Assembly (NCBI GenBank): GCA_022843785.1
Contig: JALHMZ010000013.1
Coordinates: forward strand, 1 to 64,000
DNA: 64,000 nucleotides
Direction of reading: 5' to 3'
Origin: Nitrospira sp.
Lineage (GTDB): Bacteria; Nitrospirota; Nitrospiria; Nitrospirales; Nitrospiraceae
The notes beneath the pieces were generated by a model, which saw only the letters and a list, made by a program, of their open reading frames with translations, did not search any database and was not told the DNA's origin. Positions 14,982-25,433 of the stretch are shown here, piece by piece. Positions within the stretch are counted from its first letter, which is position 1; each line of letters opens with the position of its first letter. The translations under genes and the position numbers were made by a program.

Positions 14982-16124
14982 CTAGCTGTACTGATCCCAC
15001 GTGTCGCACTGTTTGATGGCCCAATAGACGGCCTCTTTGAGTTTCTTGAGGGTCATATTGTCAGGCTCGTAAATGGCTTGCAGCCTCTTGTCTAAGTCAT
15101 ACAGCGGTTGGATCGCTCGCTTATCGGGAATTTTGCCGAGCGCCCAGGCCACCTCCGTGAGGACTGTCCAGTCGGTCTTGGGATCTTGCAGTTTGGCGAG
15201 TAACGGCAGCACGACAGACGCATCCCCTGCGATTCCCCCGATCTGCCCCAATCCCTTTGCCGCTGCCGCCTGGACTTCCACCTGAGGCGTCGTGTTGAAA
15301 ATCTCGATGAGAAGAGGAATGCTTTCCCTGCCGAGATTGCCCATCGCCACGAGCGCTTGCTTGGCGAGATCACGATCCTTCAACGCCGCTTTGAGTTTGG
15401 GCATCGCTTCGTCGGCCTGCATCTCTCCCAGAAGCGAGATGATTTTGATTTTCCTGGTCTGGCTCGTGTCTGCTGAGTCCAGCAGTTTCAGGAGGCGGTC
15501 TGGATGGCCCCATTCAGATGCCAAGAGGAGAGGGAGCTCGTATTTTTCCAGCGCCTCCTGCAATTTGGACAGTGCATAGACGCCGGGATCGGCTGCTTGC
15601 GCAGCCTGGGCGGCAGCCACTGCATCCTCAAATTCTGTCCGCACCTCTTTTTGCCATTTGATCTTCATGCCGCCCAGGATATAGGTGAGCTGGCAGGCTG
15701 GTCCTTTCCAGAGTCGAGACGGGGCATCAGGGAGATCGGCGTCTCCTCCCGCACTCGTGGTGCCTTCCCATGTTTTGTGCTGTTCGCATTTGATGCGAAA
15801 GAGGACATCATGGGGCTGACTGTGATCAAGAATGACCTGGTACCCCACTTCTTTGAGGCGTTCAGCCGCTATGTTGGCGAGCGCGGCGGAGTCCGTACGG
15901 CCTTTGTCCGTGATGGAGATGGCTTCAATCAAGACGGTCTGAATCTTTTCCAGTTGGGTTTTTTGCTCGGAGGTGAAATGCTCCCGGTAGGCCCAGGCAG
16001 GCACAGTTGCATAGCAGAACGACAGAATGAGGGTAGAGCCGATCACGGAGAAAAACGGTGGCATCGAGCGCCTCTTCACGCTCGTAACCAATTCCCGCAT
16101 TGTGTCTTTGAAGCGTGTGTCCAT
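14982..16124 (-). CDS. HEAT-repeat protein with signal sequence
   Basis: ATG 16124 has GGAAAC six bases upstream and starts MDTRFKDTMRELVTSVKRR, followed by a hydrophobic stretch ending ATVPAWA, probably a signal peptide with a long n-region. An in-frame start at 16205 adds only unlikely sequence. The product has about 380 residues. Residues about 45-150 form an unknown domain with two cysteines. The C-terminal half is HEAT/PBS-lyase-type repeats (IKIISLLGEMQADEAMPKLK, ALVAMGNLGRESIPLLIEIF, AAAKGLGQIGG, VAWALGKIPDKRAIQPLY). It is probably a periplasmic scaffold. It is divergent from atpH. Confidence 0.75.
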   Translation of the reverse strand: MDTRFKDTMRELVTSVKRRSMPPFFSVIGSTLILSFCYATVPAWAYREHFTSEQKTQLEKIQTVLIEAISITDKGRTDSAALANIAAERLKEVGYQVILDHSQPHDVLFRIKCEQHKTWEGTTSAGGDADLPDAPSRLWKGPACQLTYILGGMKIKWQKEVRTEFEDAVAAAQAAQAADPGVYALSKLQEALEKYELPLLLASEWGHPDRLLKLLDSADTSQTRKIKIISLLGEMQADEAMPKLKAALKDRDLAKQALVAMGNLGRESIPLLIEIFNTTPQVEVQAAAAKGLGQIGGIAGDASVVLPLLAKLQDPKTDWTVLTEVAWALGKIPDKRAIQPLYDLDKRLQAIYEPDNMTLKKLKEAVYWAIKQCDTWDQYS

Positions 16125-16227
16125 ACTGTTTCCATTATACCCGGACACATGATTTTTGCGAGTAGAGTGCCGTGAGATCGCGCATTGACAGATCCGGTCC
16201 CGCAATGATAACTTTCCGCTCTCATTT

Positions 16228-16244
16228 TCGCGCGTTTCGCGCGA
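16228..16244. repeat. GC-rich hairpin in the atp leader
   Basis: TCGCGCG-TTT-CGCGCGA is a perfect 7-bp inverted repeat 43 bp before the atpH start. The divergent promoters of atpH and the HEAT gene must lie in this 163-bp gap. It may be a protein site or leader structure. Confidence 0.6.
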
Positions 16245-16287
16245 GAGTGTGTACTTTGTCTCACGATAGGGCGAGTGGATCAGGACA

Positions 16288-16827
16288 GTGATTAAGACAG
16301 CAGTTGCGCGGCGTTACGCACAGGCGCTCTTCGAGCTTCTCGATCAATCCAATATCGAAGCGACTCGGGGGGCCCTCAATGGCCTGAGCCAGGCTCTGCA
16401 GGACTCCGTCTCGCTCCGGCACGTCATTGCGTCTCCGGCGTTCAGCCTCGAAGATAAGATCGCCGTTTTAACGGAGCTGGGCAGCCGGTTGAGTTGTCCC
16501 CCGGTCGGGAAGGCATTCTTGGCCCAGTTGGTCAGGAAGAATCGCGCCGCATTTCTGCCGGAAATCGCAGAGGCCTTTGCCAAGCTGGTCGACCAATTAA
16601 AGGGGACCCAGCCGGTCACGGTGTTTTCGGCCGCTGCCCTGTCCGCAGCTGAACAGCAACAGATGAAGAAGCGCCTCAGCGACACGCTGAAGCGAGATGT
16701 CGATATTACCTTTCAAACCGATGCGAGTTATTTGGCCGGCGTCAGGATTCAGATCGGAAGCGCCGTAGTCGATAGCACCGTTCGAGGGCGTCTGAAAGAC
16801 ATCGAGTCATTGCTGACGCACGAATAA
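16288..16827 (+). CDS. atpH: ATP synthase F1 subunit delta
   Basis: The 179 residues start at a GTG with AGGAC just upstream, giving MIKTAVARRYAQALFELLDQ, the typical delta/OSCP opening. The C-terminal part QTDASYLAGVRIQIGSAVVDSTVRGRL matches the conserved end of the family. Delta links the F1 head to the peripheral stalk. It is the first gene of atpHAGDC here. The F0 genes for a, b and c subunits are not upstream; a HEAT-protein gene lies there instead, in the other direction. Confidence 0.95.
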   Translation: MIKTAVARRYAQALFELLDQSNIEATRGALNGLSQALQDSVSLRHVIASPAFSLEDKIAVLTELGSRLSCPPVGKAFLAQLVRKNRAAFLPEIAEAFAKLVDQLKGTQPVTVFSAAALSAAEQQQMKKRLSDTLKRDVDITFQTDASYLAGVRIQIGSAVVDSTVRGRLKDIESLLTHE

Positions 16828-16898
16828 TGCGTCGCGCAGGCATGATGATGTGGAATCGCCGACGAGCGGGTCACTACGGGGCCGACTAAGGAGTAGCC

Positions 16899-18419
16899 AT
16901 GCAGATCAAAGCGGATGAGATCAGTGCAATTATCAAGGAGAAGATTCAAGGCTTCGACAAACAGGTCGATGTCAAGGAAACCGGCTCTGTCATCCAGGTC
17001 GGAGACGGCATTGCCAAGATCTATGGTCTCGATGGTGCTATGGCCGGTGAGATGCTCGAGTTCCCCGGCGGGCTCTATGGCATTGCCTTGAACCTCGAAG
17101 AGGACAATGTCGGCGCGGTCTTGATGGGTGACTCGGTCGGCATTAAAGAAGGCGATCCCGTCAAGCGGACCGGCCGCATCGCAGAAATTCCTGTTGGAGA
17201 GGCTCTCGTCGGTCGGGTCGTCAACGCCATCGGTCAGCCGATCGACGGCAAGGGCGCTATCAACTCGACGCAGTCTTCGCGTATCGAGATGGTGGCCCCT
17301 GGTGTGAATACCCGCCAATCGGTGCGGGAGCCGCTGCAGACCGGCATCAAGGCCATCGATGCGATGATTCCCATCGGACGCGGCCAGCGCGAGCTCATCA
17401 TTGGAGACCGCCAGACCGGCAAAACGGCCATCGCGGTCGATACGATCATCAATCAAAAGGGCCTGAACGTGTTCTGTATTTACGTGGCGATCGGCCAGAA
17501 ACGATCGACCGTCGCGCGCGTCGTCAAGACCCTCGAAGAAAACCATGCAATGGAATACAGCATGGTCGTCTCGGCCAGCGCCAGTGATCCGGCCCCGATG
17601 CAGTTCTTGGCGCCCTTCGCCGGCGCCGCGATCGGCGAGTACTTCCGCGATAATGGGAAGCACGCCTTGATTGTCTACGACGATTTGTCCAAGCATGCCG
17701 TGGCCTATCGCGAATTGTCCTTGTTGCTTCGCAGACCGCCGGGCCGCGAAGCCTATCCCGGCGACGTGTTCTATCTCCATTCACGGTTGTTGGAGCGGGC
17801 GGCAAAACTGAGCGAGAAGCTCGGCGGAGGCAGTCTGACCGCCTTGCCGATCATTGAGACACAAGCCGGTGACGTGTCGGCCTATATTCCGACGAACGTG
17901 ATTTCGATTACCGACGGCCAGATCTATCTGGGCAGCGATTTGTTCTATTCCGGTATTCGTCCCGCGATTAACGTCGGTCTGTCGGTCTCCCGTGTCGGCG
18001 GGTCAGCCCAGATCAAGACGATGAAACAGGTGGCCGGTACTCTCCGGTTGGATCTCGCGCAATATCGAGAAATGGCCGCCTTTGCTCAGTTCGGCAGCGA
18101 ACTCGACAAGGCCACGCAAATGCAGTTGGCGCGCGGCGTGCGCATGGTCGAGCTCTTGAAGCAGGGACAGTACAAGCCCATGCCGGTTGCCGATCAAGTC
18201 CTGTCGATCTATGCGGGCGTCAACGGATTCCTTGACGATGTGCCGGTCGATAAAGTGCAGCAGTTCGAGGCGGATTTTCTGCACTATGTGCAGCAGAATC
18301 ATCCTGAGATCAAGAAAGAAGTCGCCAGCATCGGCAAGATCGACGATAAGGTCGGCGGCAGGCTCAAGGAAATTCTGGCGGCCTTCAAACAGAAGATGGG
18401 GTACGGGGCCAAAGCGTAA
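16899..18419 (+). CDS. atpA: ATP synthase F1 subunit alpha
   Basis: At 506 residues it is normal length. The P-loop is GDRQTGKTA (about residues 168-176). [17 protein letters not shown] and the signature [17 protein letters not shown] (about 350-366, with the arginine finger Arg near 361) are intact. Alpha subunits form the non-catalytic sites and contribute the arginine finger to beta. It begins 71 bp after atpH with AAGGAG before the ATG and is followed by a 102-bp structured spacer before atpG. Confidence 0.98.
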   Translation: MQIKADEISAIIKEKIQGFDKQVDVKETGSVIQVGDGIAKIYGLDGAMAGEMLEFPGGLYGIALNLEEDNVGAVLMGDSVGIKEGDPVKRTGRIAEIPVGEALVGRVVNAIGQPIDGKGAINSTQSSRIEMVAPGVNTRQSVREPLQTGIKAIDAMIPIGRGQRELIIGDRQTGKTAIAVDTIINQKGLNVFCIYVAIGQKRSTVARVVKTLEENHAMEYSMVVSASASDPAPMQFLAPFAGAAIGEYFRDNGKHALIVYDDLSKHAVAYRELSLLLRRPPGREAYPGDVFYLHSRLLERAAKLSEKLGGGSLTALPIIETQAGDVSAYIPTNVISITDGQIYLGSDLFYSGIRPAINVGLSVSRVGGSAQIKTMKQVAGTLRLDLAQYREMAAFAQFGSELDKATQMQLARGVRMVELLKQGQYKPMPVADQVLSIYAGVNGFLDDVPVDKVQQFEADFLHYVQQNHPEIKKEVASIGKIDDKVGGRLKEILAAFKQKMGYGAKA

Positions 18420-18423
18420 GCAC

Positions 18424-18489
18424 AGGACTGAGTATCGAGGACTCAGGACTGAGACGGACGGCCGTGAGCCGGGTTGCAACCTCAGTCCT
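18424..18489. repeat. Word-repeat hairpin spacer between atpA and atpG
   Basis: AGGACTGAG occurs at 18424-18432 and 18445-18453 and its exact reverse complement CTCAGTCCT at 18481-18489, so the transcript can fold two ways. The words do not recur in the other atp spacers. Confidence 0.65.
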
Positions 18490-18521
18490 CAGCGCGCAGT
18501 CCATAGCCCTAATAGAATACG

Positions 18522-19400
18522 ATGCCTAGCCTTCAATCATTACGCCGCAAGATTGCGGCATTCAAGAATACGCAGAAGATCACCAAGGCCATGAAAATGG
18601 TGGCGGCGGCGAAGCTCAAGCGCTCGCAGGACCGCATCTTGGCCGCTCGTCCCTATGCCCATAAGATGCGGGCTGTCTTGAGCAACCTCAGCCGGCGAGT
18701 GAATCGTTCGGCTCATCCGCTCTTGCAGAAGCGCGAGGGGAAAAAGATCGAAGTCCTGGTCATTACCAGCGACCGAGGATTGTGCGGCGGGTTCAACGGC
18801 AACATCGTGCGGAAGAGCGCAGAATTTCTGCGGCAATGCGAAGCCCAGGGGTTGACGGTGGGGGTCAGCATTGTCGGGCGAAAGGGCCGTGATTATTTCC
18901 GGCGTCGGGCCTGGCCGATTCGGCACGAATGGACCGGCGTGTTCGACAAGTTGAGCTTCGAGCATGCCATCGATATCGGCGGCGACCTCACCGATAATTT
19001 CGTGAAAGGCACGTTCGACGAACTGCATGTCGTGTACAACGAATTCAAGTCGGCCATTCAACAGCGCGTCATTGTGGAGAAGCTGTTTCCGGTGGATACG
19101 GCAGCCGAATTCGGCGCAGCTCCGGCCGAGGGAGTCGCCTCAGGAGCCTACCTTTACGAGCCGGATGAAGCGGGTCTCCTCAACGCTCTGGTGCCGAAGC
19201 ACTTTCAGGTTCAGGCGTATCGGATACTCCTGGAATCGGCCGCGGCCGAACACGGCGCCCGCATGGCCGCGATGGATGGAGCGACGCGCAATGCCGGCCA
19301 GCTGATCAAGAAGGTCACGCTTTATTACAATAAGACCAGACAGGCGGCGATCACAAAAGAATTGATGGATATCGTCGGCGGCGCCGAGGCTCTAAAGTAA
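18522..19400 (+). CDS. atpG: ATP synthase F1 subunit gamma
   Basis: The 292 residues open MPSLQSLRRKIAAFKNTQKITKAMKMVAAAKLKRSQ, the family start signature, contain VLVITSDRGLCGGFNGNIV (about 75-93), and end in the long helix with AMDGATRNAGQLIKKVTLYYNKTRQAAITKEL. This is the rotor shaft that turns inside the alpha/beta ring. No strong ribosome site is seen, only weak purines before ATG, so coupling through the structured spacer may matter. Structured spacers flank it on both sides. Confidence 0.98.
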   Translation: MPSLQSLRRKIAAFKNTQKITKAMKMVAAAKLKRSQDRILAARPYAHKMRAVLSNLSRRVNRSAHPLLQKREGKKIEVLVITSDRGLCGGFNGNIVRKSAEFLRQCEAQGLTVGVSIVGRKGRDYFRRRAWPIRHEWTGVFDKLSFEHAIDIGGDLTDNFVKGTFDELHVVYNEFKSAIQQRVIVEKLFPVDTAAEFGAAPAEGVASGAYLYEPDEAGLLNALVPKHFQVQAYRILLESAAAEHGARMAAMDGATRNAGQLIKKVTLYYNKTRQAAITKELMDIVGGAEALK

Positions 19401-19458
19401 AGTTTTGAGTGCTCAGTTGTAAGTGTTGAGTCTTCGAAAAGCTCACAACTCAAAACTT
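19400..19458. repeat. Hairpin spacer between atpG and atpD
   Basis: AAGTTTTGAG (19400-19409) pairs with CTCAAAACTT (19449-19458), and AGTTGT with ACAACT inside them. The stem begins at the last base of the atpG stop codon. Confidence 0.7.
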
Positions 19459-19477
19459 ATAACGCATAAGAACATAG

Positions 19478-20929
<1,452 letters not shown>

Positions 20930-20934
20930 GATCG

Positions 20935-21010
20935 TTAGGCGTGAGGGGTTAGGGGTAAGGTGAGCAAAGCGCCGAAACCCATCGCCTGACGCCTCACGTT
21001 TCACGCCTTA
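20935..21010. repeat. Hairpin spacer between atpD and atpC
   Basis: TTAGGCGTGA (20935-20944) can pair with TCACGCCTTA (21001-21010), with one mismatch in ten. Additional copies of the same word (GACGCCTCACG) lie at about 20988-20998, allowing alternative stems. Confidence 0.6.
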
Positions 21011-21020
21011 CGGAGAGAAT

Positions 21021-21443
21021 ATGGCGGGAAAGATTCTGTTAGAAGTGGTGACGCCGGAGAGGCAGCTGCTGAGCCAGCAGGTGGATGAAGTGATTGCGCC
21101 AGGCTCGGAAGGCGAGTTCGGCGTCTTACCAGGACACTGTCATTTTCTCTCGACCCTGAAGATCGGAGAACTTCGTTATCGAGTGGGCGATCAAACCAGC
21201 CATATGGCGATTCTCTGGGGCTACGCGGAAGTGACGCCGACCAAAGTCACCGTCATGGCCGAAATTGCGGAGAAGGCGGAGGACATTGATGTCGAGCGCG
21301 CCACGGCCAAGGTGGAAGAGGCCGAACAACGGCTCCAGGCAGGAGGCCTGCCTTCCGAAGTTAAAGAAGCCCAGATCAGCCTTGAGAAAGCCCGTCTCCG
21401 CAAGAAAATCGCCGAACGCACTCGCAAAGCTGGCCACGCCTGA
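21021..21443 (+). CDS. atpC: ATP synthase F1 subunit epsilon
   Basis: The 140-residue protein has the N-terminal beta-sandwich (KILLEVVTPERQLLSQQVDEVIAPGSEGEFGVLPGH) and the two-helix C-terminal domain (VERATAKVEEAEQRL, then AQISLEKARLRKKIAERTRKA). The C-terminal helices can extend to inhibit ATP hydrolysis in many bacteria. CGGAGAG precedes ATG by 5 bp. It closes the F1 gene set; an RluD-like gene follows in the same direction. Confidence 0.97.
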   Translation: MAGKILLEVVTPERQLLSQQVDEVIAPGSEGEFGVLPGHCHFLSTLKIGELRYRVGDQTSHMAILWGYAEVTPTKVTVMAEIAEKAEDIDVERATAKVEEAEQRLQAGGLPSEVKEAQISLEKARLRKKIAERTRKAGHA

Positions 21444-21510
21444 CCCCCCAGCTTTTCCTCCGTACAAGCCCAGTTGAATTTGACCGTTCCCTCCAGTAGC
21501 GTGGGTCTCC

Positions 21511-22479
21511 ATGATCACGGAATTTCTTATCACGGCCGGTGAACAGCCGAAACGGCTGGATGTCTTTCTCGTCAACCGCGAACGGGATATGTCGCGGTCT
21601 GCGCTTCAGCGGTTGATCGAACTCGGCCGTATACGCATCAACAATGCCATCGTCAAACCCAGTCAGAAGATCAAGCCCGGCGACAAGATTACGATGGATG
21701 TGCCAAAGCCGGAACCGCTCGCGCTCAAGGGCGAGGCCATTCCATTGGATGTCCTGTATGAAGATGATGCGCTGCTCATTCTGAACAAGCCGGCGGGGAT
21801 TGTCGTGCATCCGGCCCCCGGCAATTGGACCGGAACATTGGTGAATGCGCTGCTGCATCACTTCCAAACTTCCGGAGGCACGGTCTCGTCGATCGGCGGG
21901 AAAGAGCGGCCAGGTCTCGTTCATCGCTTGGACAAGGAGACATCCGGAGTCATGGTCATTGCCAAGACCGATCAGGCGCACCGCCACCTTGCGGCACAAT
22001 TTAAATCCCACACCATCACGCGGGTGTACGAAGCCTTGATCTGGGGCGTCCCAAAGAAAGGCCACGGTTTGATTGAGTTGGCCATCGGGCGAGACTCGAA
22101 GGAACGCAAGAAGTTTTCAGCCCGTACCACGCGGCCGAAAGAATCCGTGACCGAGTACCACGTCGACCGCCGATACGGCAAACTGGCCGCGCATGTCTTG
22201 CTCTATCCGCGCACGGGGCGCACGCATCAATTGCGGGTTCATCTCACATCCCTGGGGCATCCCATTCTAGGGGATCAGACCTACGGTGGGAAAAAGGTGT
22301 GTGCCCTCGATTCGATTGAGATTCCGCGTGTGATGCTTCATGCAAGGACGTTGGGGTTTCAGCATCCCCTCACGGGAGAGAATCAAGAGTTTACCAGGCC
22401 CTTTCCAACAGATATGGAGACCGTCTCTAAGGGCGTAGAACATTTGACCCATGACAGGCCTGCGGATACGATTACTTAG
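21511..22479 (+). CDS. RluA/RluD-family 23S rRNA pseudouridine synthase
   Basis: The 322 residues have an N-terminal S4-like RNA-binding domain (PKRLDVFLVNRERDMSRSAL, RIRINNAIVKPSQKIKPGD). The catalytic core has HRLDKETSGVMVIAKTD (about residues 137-153, catalytic Asp in RLD), and RTGRTHQLRVHLTSLGHPILGD matches the downstream signature. Both domains fit RluD, which modifies helix 69 of 23S rRNA, but RluA-group specificity cannot be set by eye. It lies 67 bp after atpC and 8 bp before a small unknown gene. Confidence 0.92.
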   Translation: MITEFLITAGEQPKRLDVFLVNRERDMSRSALQRLIELGRIRINNAIVKPSQKIKPGDKITMDVPKPEPLALKGEAIPLDVLYEDDALLILNKPAGIVVHPAPGNWTGTLVNALLHHFQTSGGTVSSIGGKERPGLVHRLDKETSGVMVIAKTDQAHRHLAAQFKSHTITRVYEALIWGVPKKGHGLIELAIGRDSKERKKFSARTTRPKESVTEYHVDRRYGKLAAHVLLYPRTGRTHQLRVHLTSLGHPILGDQTYGGKKVCALDSIEIPRVMLHARTLGFQHPLTGENQEFTRPFPTDMETVSKGVEHLTHDRPADTIT

Positions 22480-22487
22480 GAAGAGCG

Positions 22488-22910
22488 ATGCAGACTGCCG
22501 ACATTCTTGATGTGATTGGAGGCTTGACCTCTCGGCTCAAGCTGTATGCTGCTAAACTGCCTCCGATTGTGCATTTGTCAACTGTGCCGGCCGGTGTCAA
22601 ACCTCAGCTAGAAGCGATTGAAGACTATGAGGAACTGGTGTCACGCGTCAGGGCGCAGAGCGCAGGGACTCCATATAGAAGTCTCAACGATTCGTTGATC
22701 GAATCTCTCGAAGCATTCGAAGCCGGCCGGTTGTTGGGGGCGGTGCAGTCCCTGTTGGGTTTGCTCGATCAATTGGAACGGATGAAGCTGGACCAGGAAA
22801 TCGAAGTCGGGCGACTCGATGAGAAGCACATGGGCGACTACCGGACCGCGCTCCACAAGATTTTACCCGGCAACAAACCTGAATTAGACGGTGCAGGACG
22901 TGGGATGTAA
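22488..22910 (+). CDS. Conserved-looking small helical protein, unknown function
   Basis: The 140 residues start 8 bp after the RluD-like gene with AGGAAGAG before the ATG, so translation is well supported. The sequence is mostly helical and acidic (YEELVSRVRAQ, LIESLEAFEAGRLLGAVQSLLGLLDQLERMKLDQEIEVGRLDEKHM) with no membrane segment and no cysteine. No family is recognised. Co-transcription with the pseudouridine synthase is likely from spacing. Confidence 0.75.
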   Translation: MQTADILDVIGGLTSRLKLYAAKLPPIVHLSTVPAGVKPQLEAIEDYEELVSRVRAQSAGTPYRSLNDSLIESLEAFEAGRLLGAVQSLLGLLDQLERMKLDQEIEVGRLDEKHMGDYRTALHKILPGNKPELDGAGRGM

Positions 22911-22958
22911 ACCAGAGTGGAGTGGAAGGTTTTCCGTAACCCGCTCACCCGTTCCTGC

Positions 22959-23138
22959 TTAGTGCCCCATCTTTGGACCGGTAGCATTCGGGCCTTCTGT
23001 CACCAGCTTGAAACGAACAAGCGCGCCGCAGTGGGGACATTTCCCGCGGATTGTGCCTTCGTCCAAGAGCTCATACTGATCAGCTGTCAGCCACATGAGC
23101 TGGAAACATTTGTGGCAGCTACGGACTTGCGTTGACAT
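22959..23138 (-). CDS. Small zinc-ribbon-like protein
   Basis: From ATG 23138, preceded by GAGGAAAA, the product has 59 residues. MSTQVRSCHKCFQLMWLTAD carries one C-x-x-C and GKCPHCGALVRF the second, about 26 residues later, giving a likely Zn ribbon. A longer reading to 23210 adds no good start. It diverges from the GNAT gene 62 bp away. Such proteins often bind nucleic acid or protein; the role here is unknown. Confidence 0.75.
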   Translation of the reverse strand: MSTQVRSCHKCFQLMWLTADQYELLDEGTIRGKCPHCGALVRFKLVTEGPNATGPKMGH

Positions 23139-23200
23139 AGTTTTCCTCGTACACTCCGCTTGCGGCAAATGCCCAAACGTACAAGATAATCTAGTACAAG

Positions 23201-23632
23201 ATGCCTCCAACCCTCAAGCCCGTCATCACCTTTTCAGAAAAGAAAGATCTCTCCGCGGCGCAGCTACTTCGGCTGTTTCATCAAGCCCCCTGGGCAACGC
23301 ATCGAACGATCGAGGACGCCAAGGAGATGCTTCGTCATACTGATGTCGCGCTCTGCGCATGGGACGGCGATCGTTTGGTCGGATTCGGTCGCGTGCTGAC
23401 GGATTTCGTCTATCGGGCGACGATCTGGGATGTCATCGTCGATAAGGCCTACCAGAAGCAAGGTATTGGTACCGCTGTCGTCCAGCGTATTCTCGACCAC
23501 CCTCGCCTCAAGAAAATCGAGCTGTTTTGGCTCTGTACCAGGCGCCCAGGTTTTTATGAAAGACTGGGGTTTAGCTCTCAAGAACAGACCGGGATGGTCT
23601 GGAGCCGGAGCAAGCAGGCCCGGACGGAATAA
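23201..23632 (+). CDS. GNAT-family N-acetyltransferase
   Basis: The 143 residues show GNAT motif A, IWDVIVDKAYQKQGIGTAVVQRIL, with the Q-x-x-G-x-G/A acetyl-CoA loop as QKQGIG (about residues 87-92). GRVLTD precedes it and GFYERLGF ends motif B. The substrate could be a small amine or a protein. It is divergent from the zinc-ribbon gene. No Shine-Dalgarno is obvious before ATG, so the start is somewhat uncertain. Confidence 0.9.
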   Translation: MPPTLKPVITFSEKKDLSAAQLLRLFHQAPWATHRTIEDAKEMLRHTDVALCAWDGDRLVGFGRVLTDFVYRATIWDVIVDKAYQKQGIGTAVVQRILDHPRLKKIELFWLCTRRPGFYERLGFSSQEQTGMVWSRSKQARTE

Positions 23633-23673
23633 TAGCCCCTACATTTCTGCTGCCAGCGCCGATCCACTCTTCC

Positions 23674-23770
23674 GTTCTTCGTCGCTCGTATCTCGTGAAG
23701 CGCAGGATGAAAAGAGCGTGTCCGTATCGGACATCTTTGTTTACGAGATACGCTTCACGAAATACAAGCG
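23674..23770. repeat. Intergenic word-repeat block (CGTATCTCG / GTGAAGCG family)
   Basis: CGTATCTCG at 23687-23695 and GTGAAGCG at 23695-23702 recur inverted as CGAGATACG (23744-23752) and CGCTTCAC (23751-23758). A separate hairpin TGTCCG-TAT-CGGACA lies between them (23719-23733). The block sits between two convergent genes. The same words appear near 39.3, 49.7 and 50.6 kb. Confidence 0.7.
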
Positions 23771-23810
23771 ATAAAGCGATTAAGCGGCAAACCGGTATAA
23801 AGGCTACGGG

Positions 23811-24467
23811 TTAGAAAAACAGTTTTGCGCCAAACAAGAACCCGAACGACGACGTATTCCAATCATCCACGCGCGAGCCGTCGATTCTGGCATGGCCGTC
23901 GTTTCGTTTGTAGGCCATTTCTACGTTGAGGGCGAACTGTTGATTGAGCATGTAGTCGGCGCCCCAGCCAAGCCGCCAGGCGAAGGTGTTACTGGGACTG
24001 ATGCGACTACGGTTGTCCTCCCCGAAGCTATTGACGTTCACGCCGAAACTCATGTTGACATAGGGCACGACCGGTCCAAGCTTGACGGGTCGAAGCTCAA
24101 CGGTCGGCAATACCGACACCGTGTCTTGATGCCCCCAATCGAGATCGCCGGACCGCCGCTCTATATCGAAGCCATGGCGTTCCCATTCGAGCATCATCCC
24201 CACTAAGAGCCAGGTGTTCAGGCTGTACATCGCCTGGAAGTTTACCAAGGGACCGACGTCGCTTGAAATTCGAGGATCATCATCGGTCAGCGATTGCGTC
24301 AAGGGCGAAAACCCAGCACGCGCACCGAGCACCCATTTCTTAGCCTCGATACCACCGAAGCCCTGTCTTCCTTCTTGTGCCAACGCCTGGTGAGCGGGAG
24401 TCATGATGAAGAGGGCACTCGCCATTGCACAGCTCATTACACAGGCCTGTAAGACGGGAATTCGCAT
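23811..24467 (-). CDS. Outer-membrane beta-barrel protein
   Basis: ATG 24467 is preceded by AGGAGGAAC, clearly the start. The 218-residue product has a signal peptide (MRIPVLQACVMSCAMASALF through HQALA). The rest has amphipathic strands typical of an OmpW/OmpA-like barrel: KKWVLGARAGFSPL, VNFQAMYSLNTWLLVGMMLEWERHG, AWRLGWGADYMLNQQFALNVEMAYK, and a terminal aromatic SFGFLFGAKLFF. The final Phe is the usual barrel-assembly signal. Function is unknown. It lies downstream of znuB with a 117-bp gap on the same strand. Confidence 0.8.
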   Translation of the reverse strand: MRIPVLQACVMSCAMASALFIMTPAHQALAQEGRQGFGGIEAKKWVLGARAGFSPLTQSLTDDDPRISSDVGPLVNFQAMYSLNTWLLVGMMLEWERHGFDIERRSGDLDWGHQDTVSVLPTVELRPVKLGPVVPYVNMSFGVNVNSFGEDNRSRISPSNTFAWRLGWGADYMLNQQFALNVEMAYKRNDGHARIDGSRVDDWNTSSFGFLFGAKLFF

Positions 24468-24584
24468 ATGGTTCCTCCTCTGATACGTCAAAAGGGCAAG
24501 CTGTAAATAGCCGAATTTCTCTCACACATCAAGCGGCTATCTCAGGCCAGTTCATGGGACATTCGGGCTGTACGAGGAGTTGTT

Positions 24585-25433
24585 TCAGTGGGCATGAACA
24601 GGAGCGGCATGTTTCGCTCTCTTCGGAGAGAACAGTATCGAGAGAAAAAACACCGTTGTGGCAAGGAGAACAATCGCAGGTCCTGAGGGCACGTCCCAGA
24701 AAGCGGAGATCATCACGCCGGCTACCGATGTCGTCGTGCCGATGATGACGGAATAGAGGGTCAAGGTCATCAGGCTGTGTGTGAGTTGATACGCCGTCGA
24801 AGCCGGAATCAGAATCATGGCAAACACGAGGATGGCGCCAACGGTTTTCAGCGACACGACGACGGTGAGGGCGACGAGCGTCAGCAGGAGAAAGAAGATG
24901 GCGCGGGCCGGAATGCCGGACGCCTCAGCCATCTCTTGATCGAAGGCGATAAAGTATAGTTCTTTTGAGAATATCAGGATGAGTCCAAGCACAAGGATGG
25001 CGAGTCCACCGATGATGCGCAATTCATCGCTGCTCACCGACAGCACGCTGCCGAACAAATAGCCGTATATTTCGGCGTTATACGTTTTCATCAAGCCGAT
25101 GAACAGGATCGCCAGCGCCATGGTGGTGGTGTAGAGAATGCCGATGGAAACATCCAGTTTCATCCGGCCCTTTTCCTCGACCCAACCTGTGATCCAGACG
25201 GTCGCAAGCCCGAACAGAATGGCCATCAACAATGGCGGCCAGCCCATCAAATAGCCAAGTGCGACTCCGGCAAACGCTGCGTGCGAAGTGCCGGCCCCCA
25301 CAAAGGCAAGGCCACGTAGAACAACGAACACCCCAATGACAGAGCAGAGCCCCCCCACCATCGCCGCGGCGAGAAGAGAGCGTTGTATGAAGTCGTAGGT
25401 CAGGAGTTCCAGCATCGCAATTTGCCAGCTCAT
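24585..25433 (-). CDS. znuB: Zinc/manganese ABC transporter permease
   Basis: The 282 residues have seven to eight hydrophobic segments and the ABC-3 pattern: LLAAAMVGGLCSVIGVFVVLRGLAFVGAGTSHAAFAGVALG at the start and DQEMAEASGIPA, the cytoplasmic coupling region. It ends with a His-containing tail, KHAAPVHAH. Its start overlaps the znuC stop at 25433, so the two are translationally coupled. It is the membrane channel for Zn2+ or Mn2+ uptake. The metal cannot be told from sequence, but the His-rich partner favours zinc. Confidence 0.9.
   Translation of the reverse strand: MSWQIAMLELLTYDFIQRSLLAAAMVGGLCSVIGVFVVLRGLAFVGAGTSHAAFAGVALGYLMGWPPLLMAILFGLATVWITGWVEEKGRMKLDVSIGILYTTTMALAILFIGLMKTYNAEIYGYLFGSVLSVSSDELRIIGGLAILVLGLILIFSKELYFIAFDQEMAEASGIPARAIFFLLLTLVALTVVVSLKTVGAILVFAMILIPASTAYQLTHSLMTLTLYSVIIGTTTSVAGVMISAFWDVPSGPAIVLLATTVFFLSILFSPKRAKHAAPVHAH

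Noticed and set aside
16749..17780. Minus-strand frame opposite atpA
   Set aside because: Shadow of a highly conserved gene; no motif or start signal.
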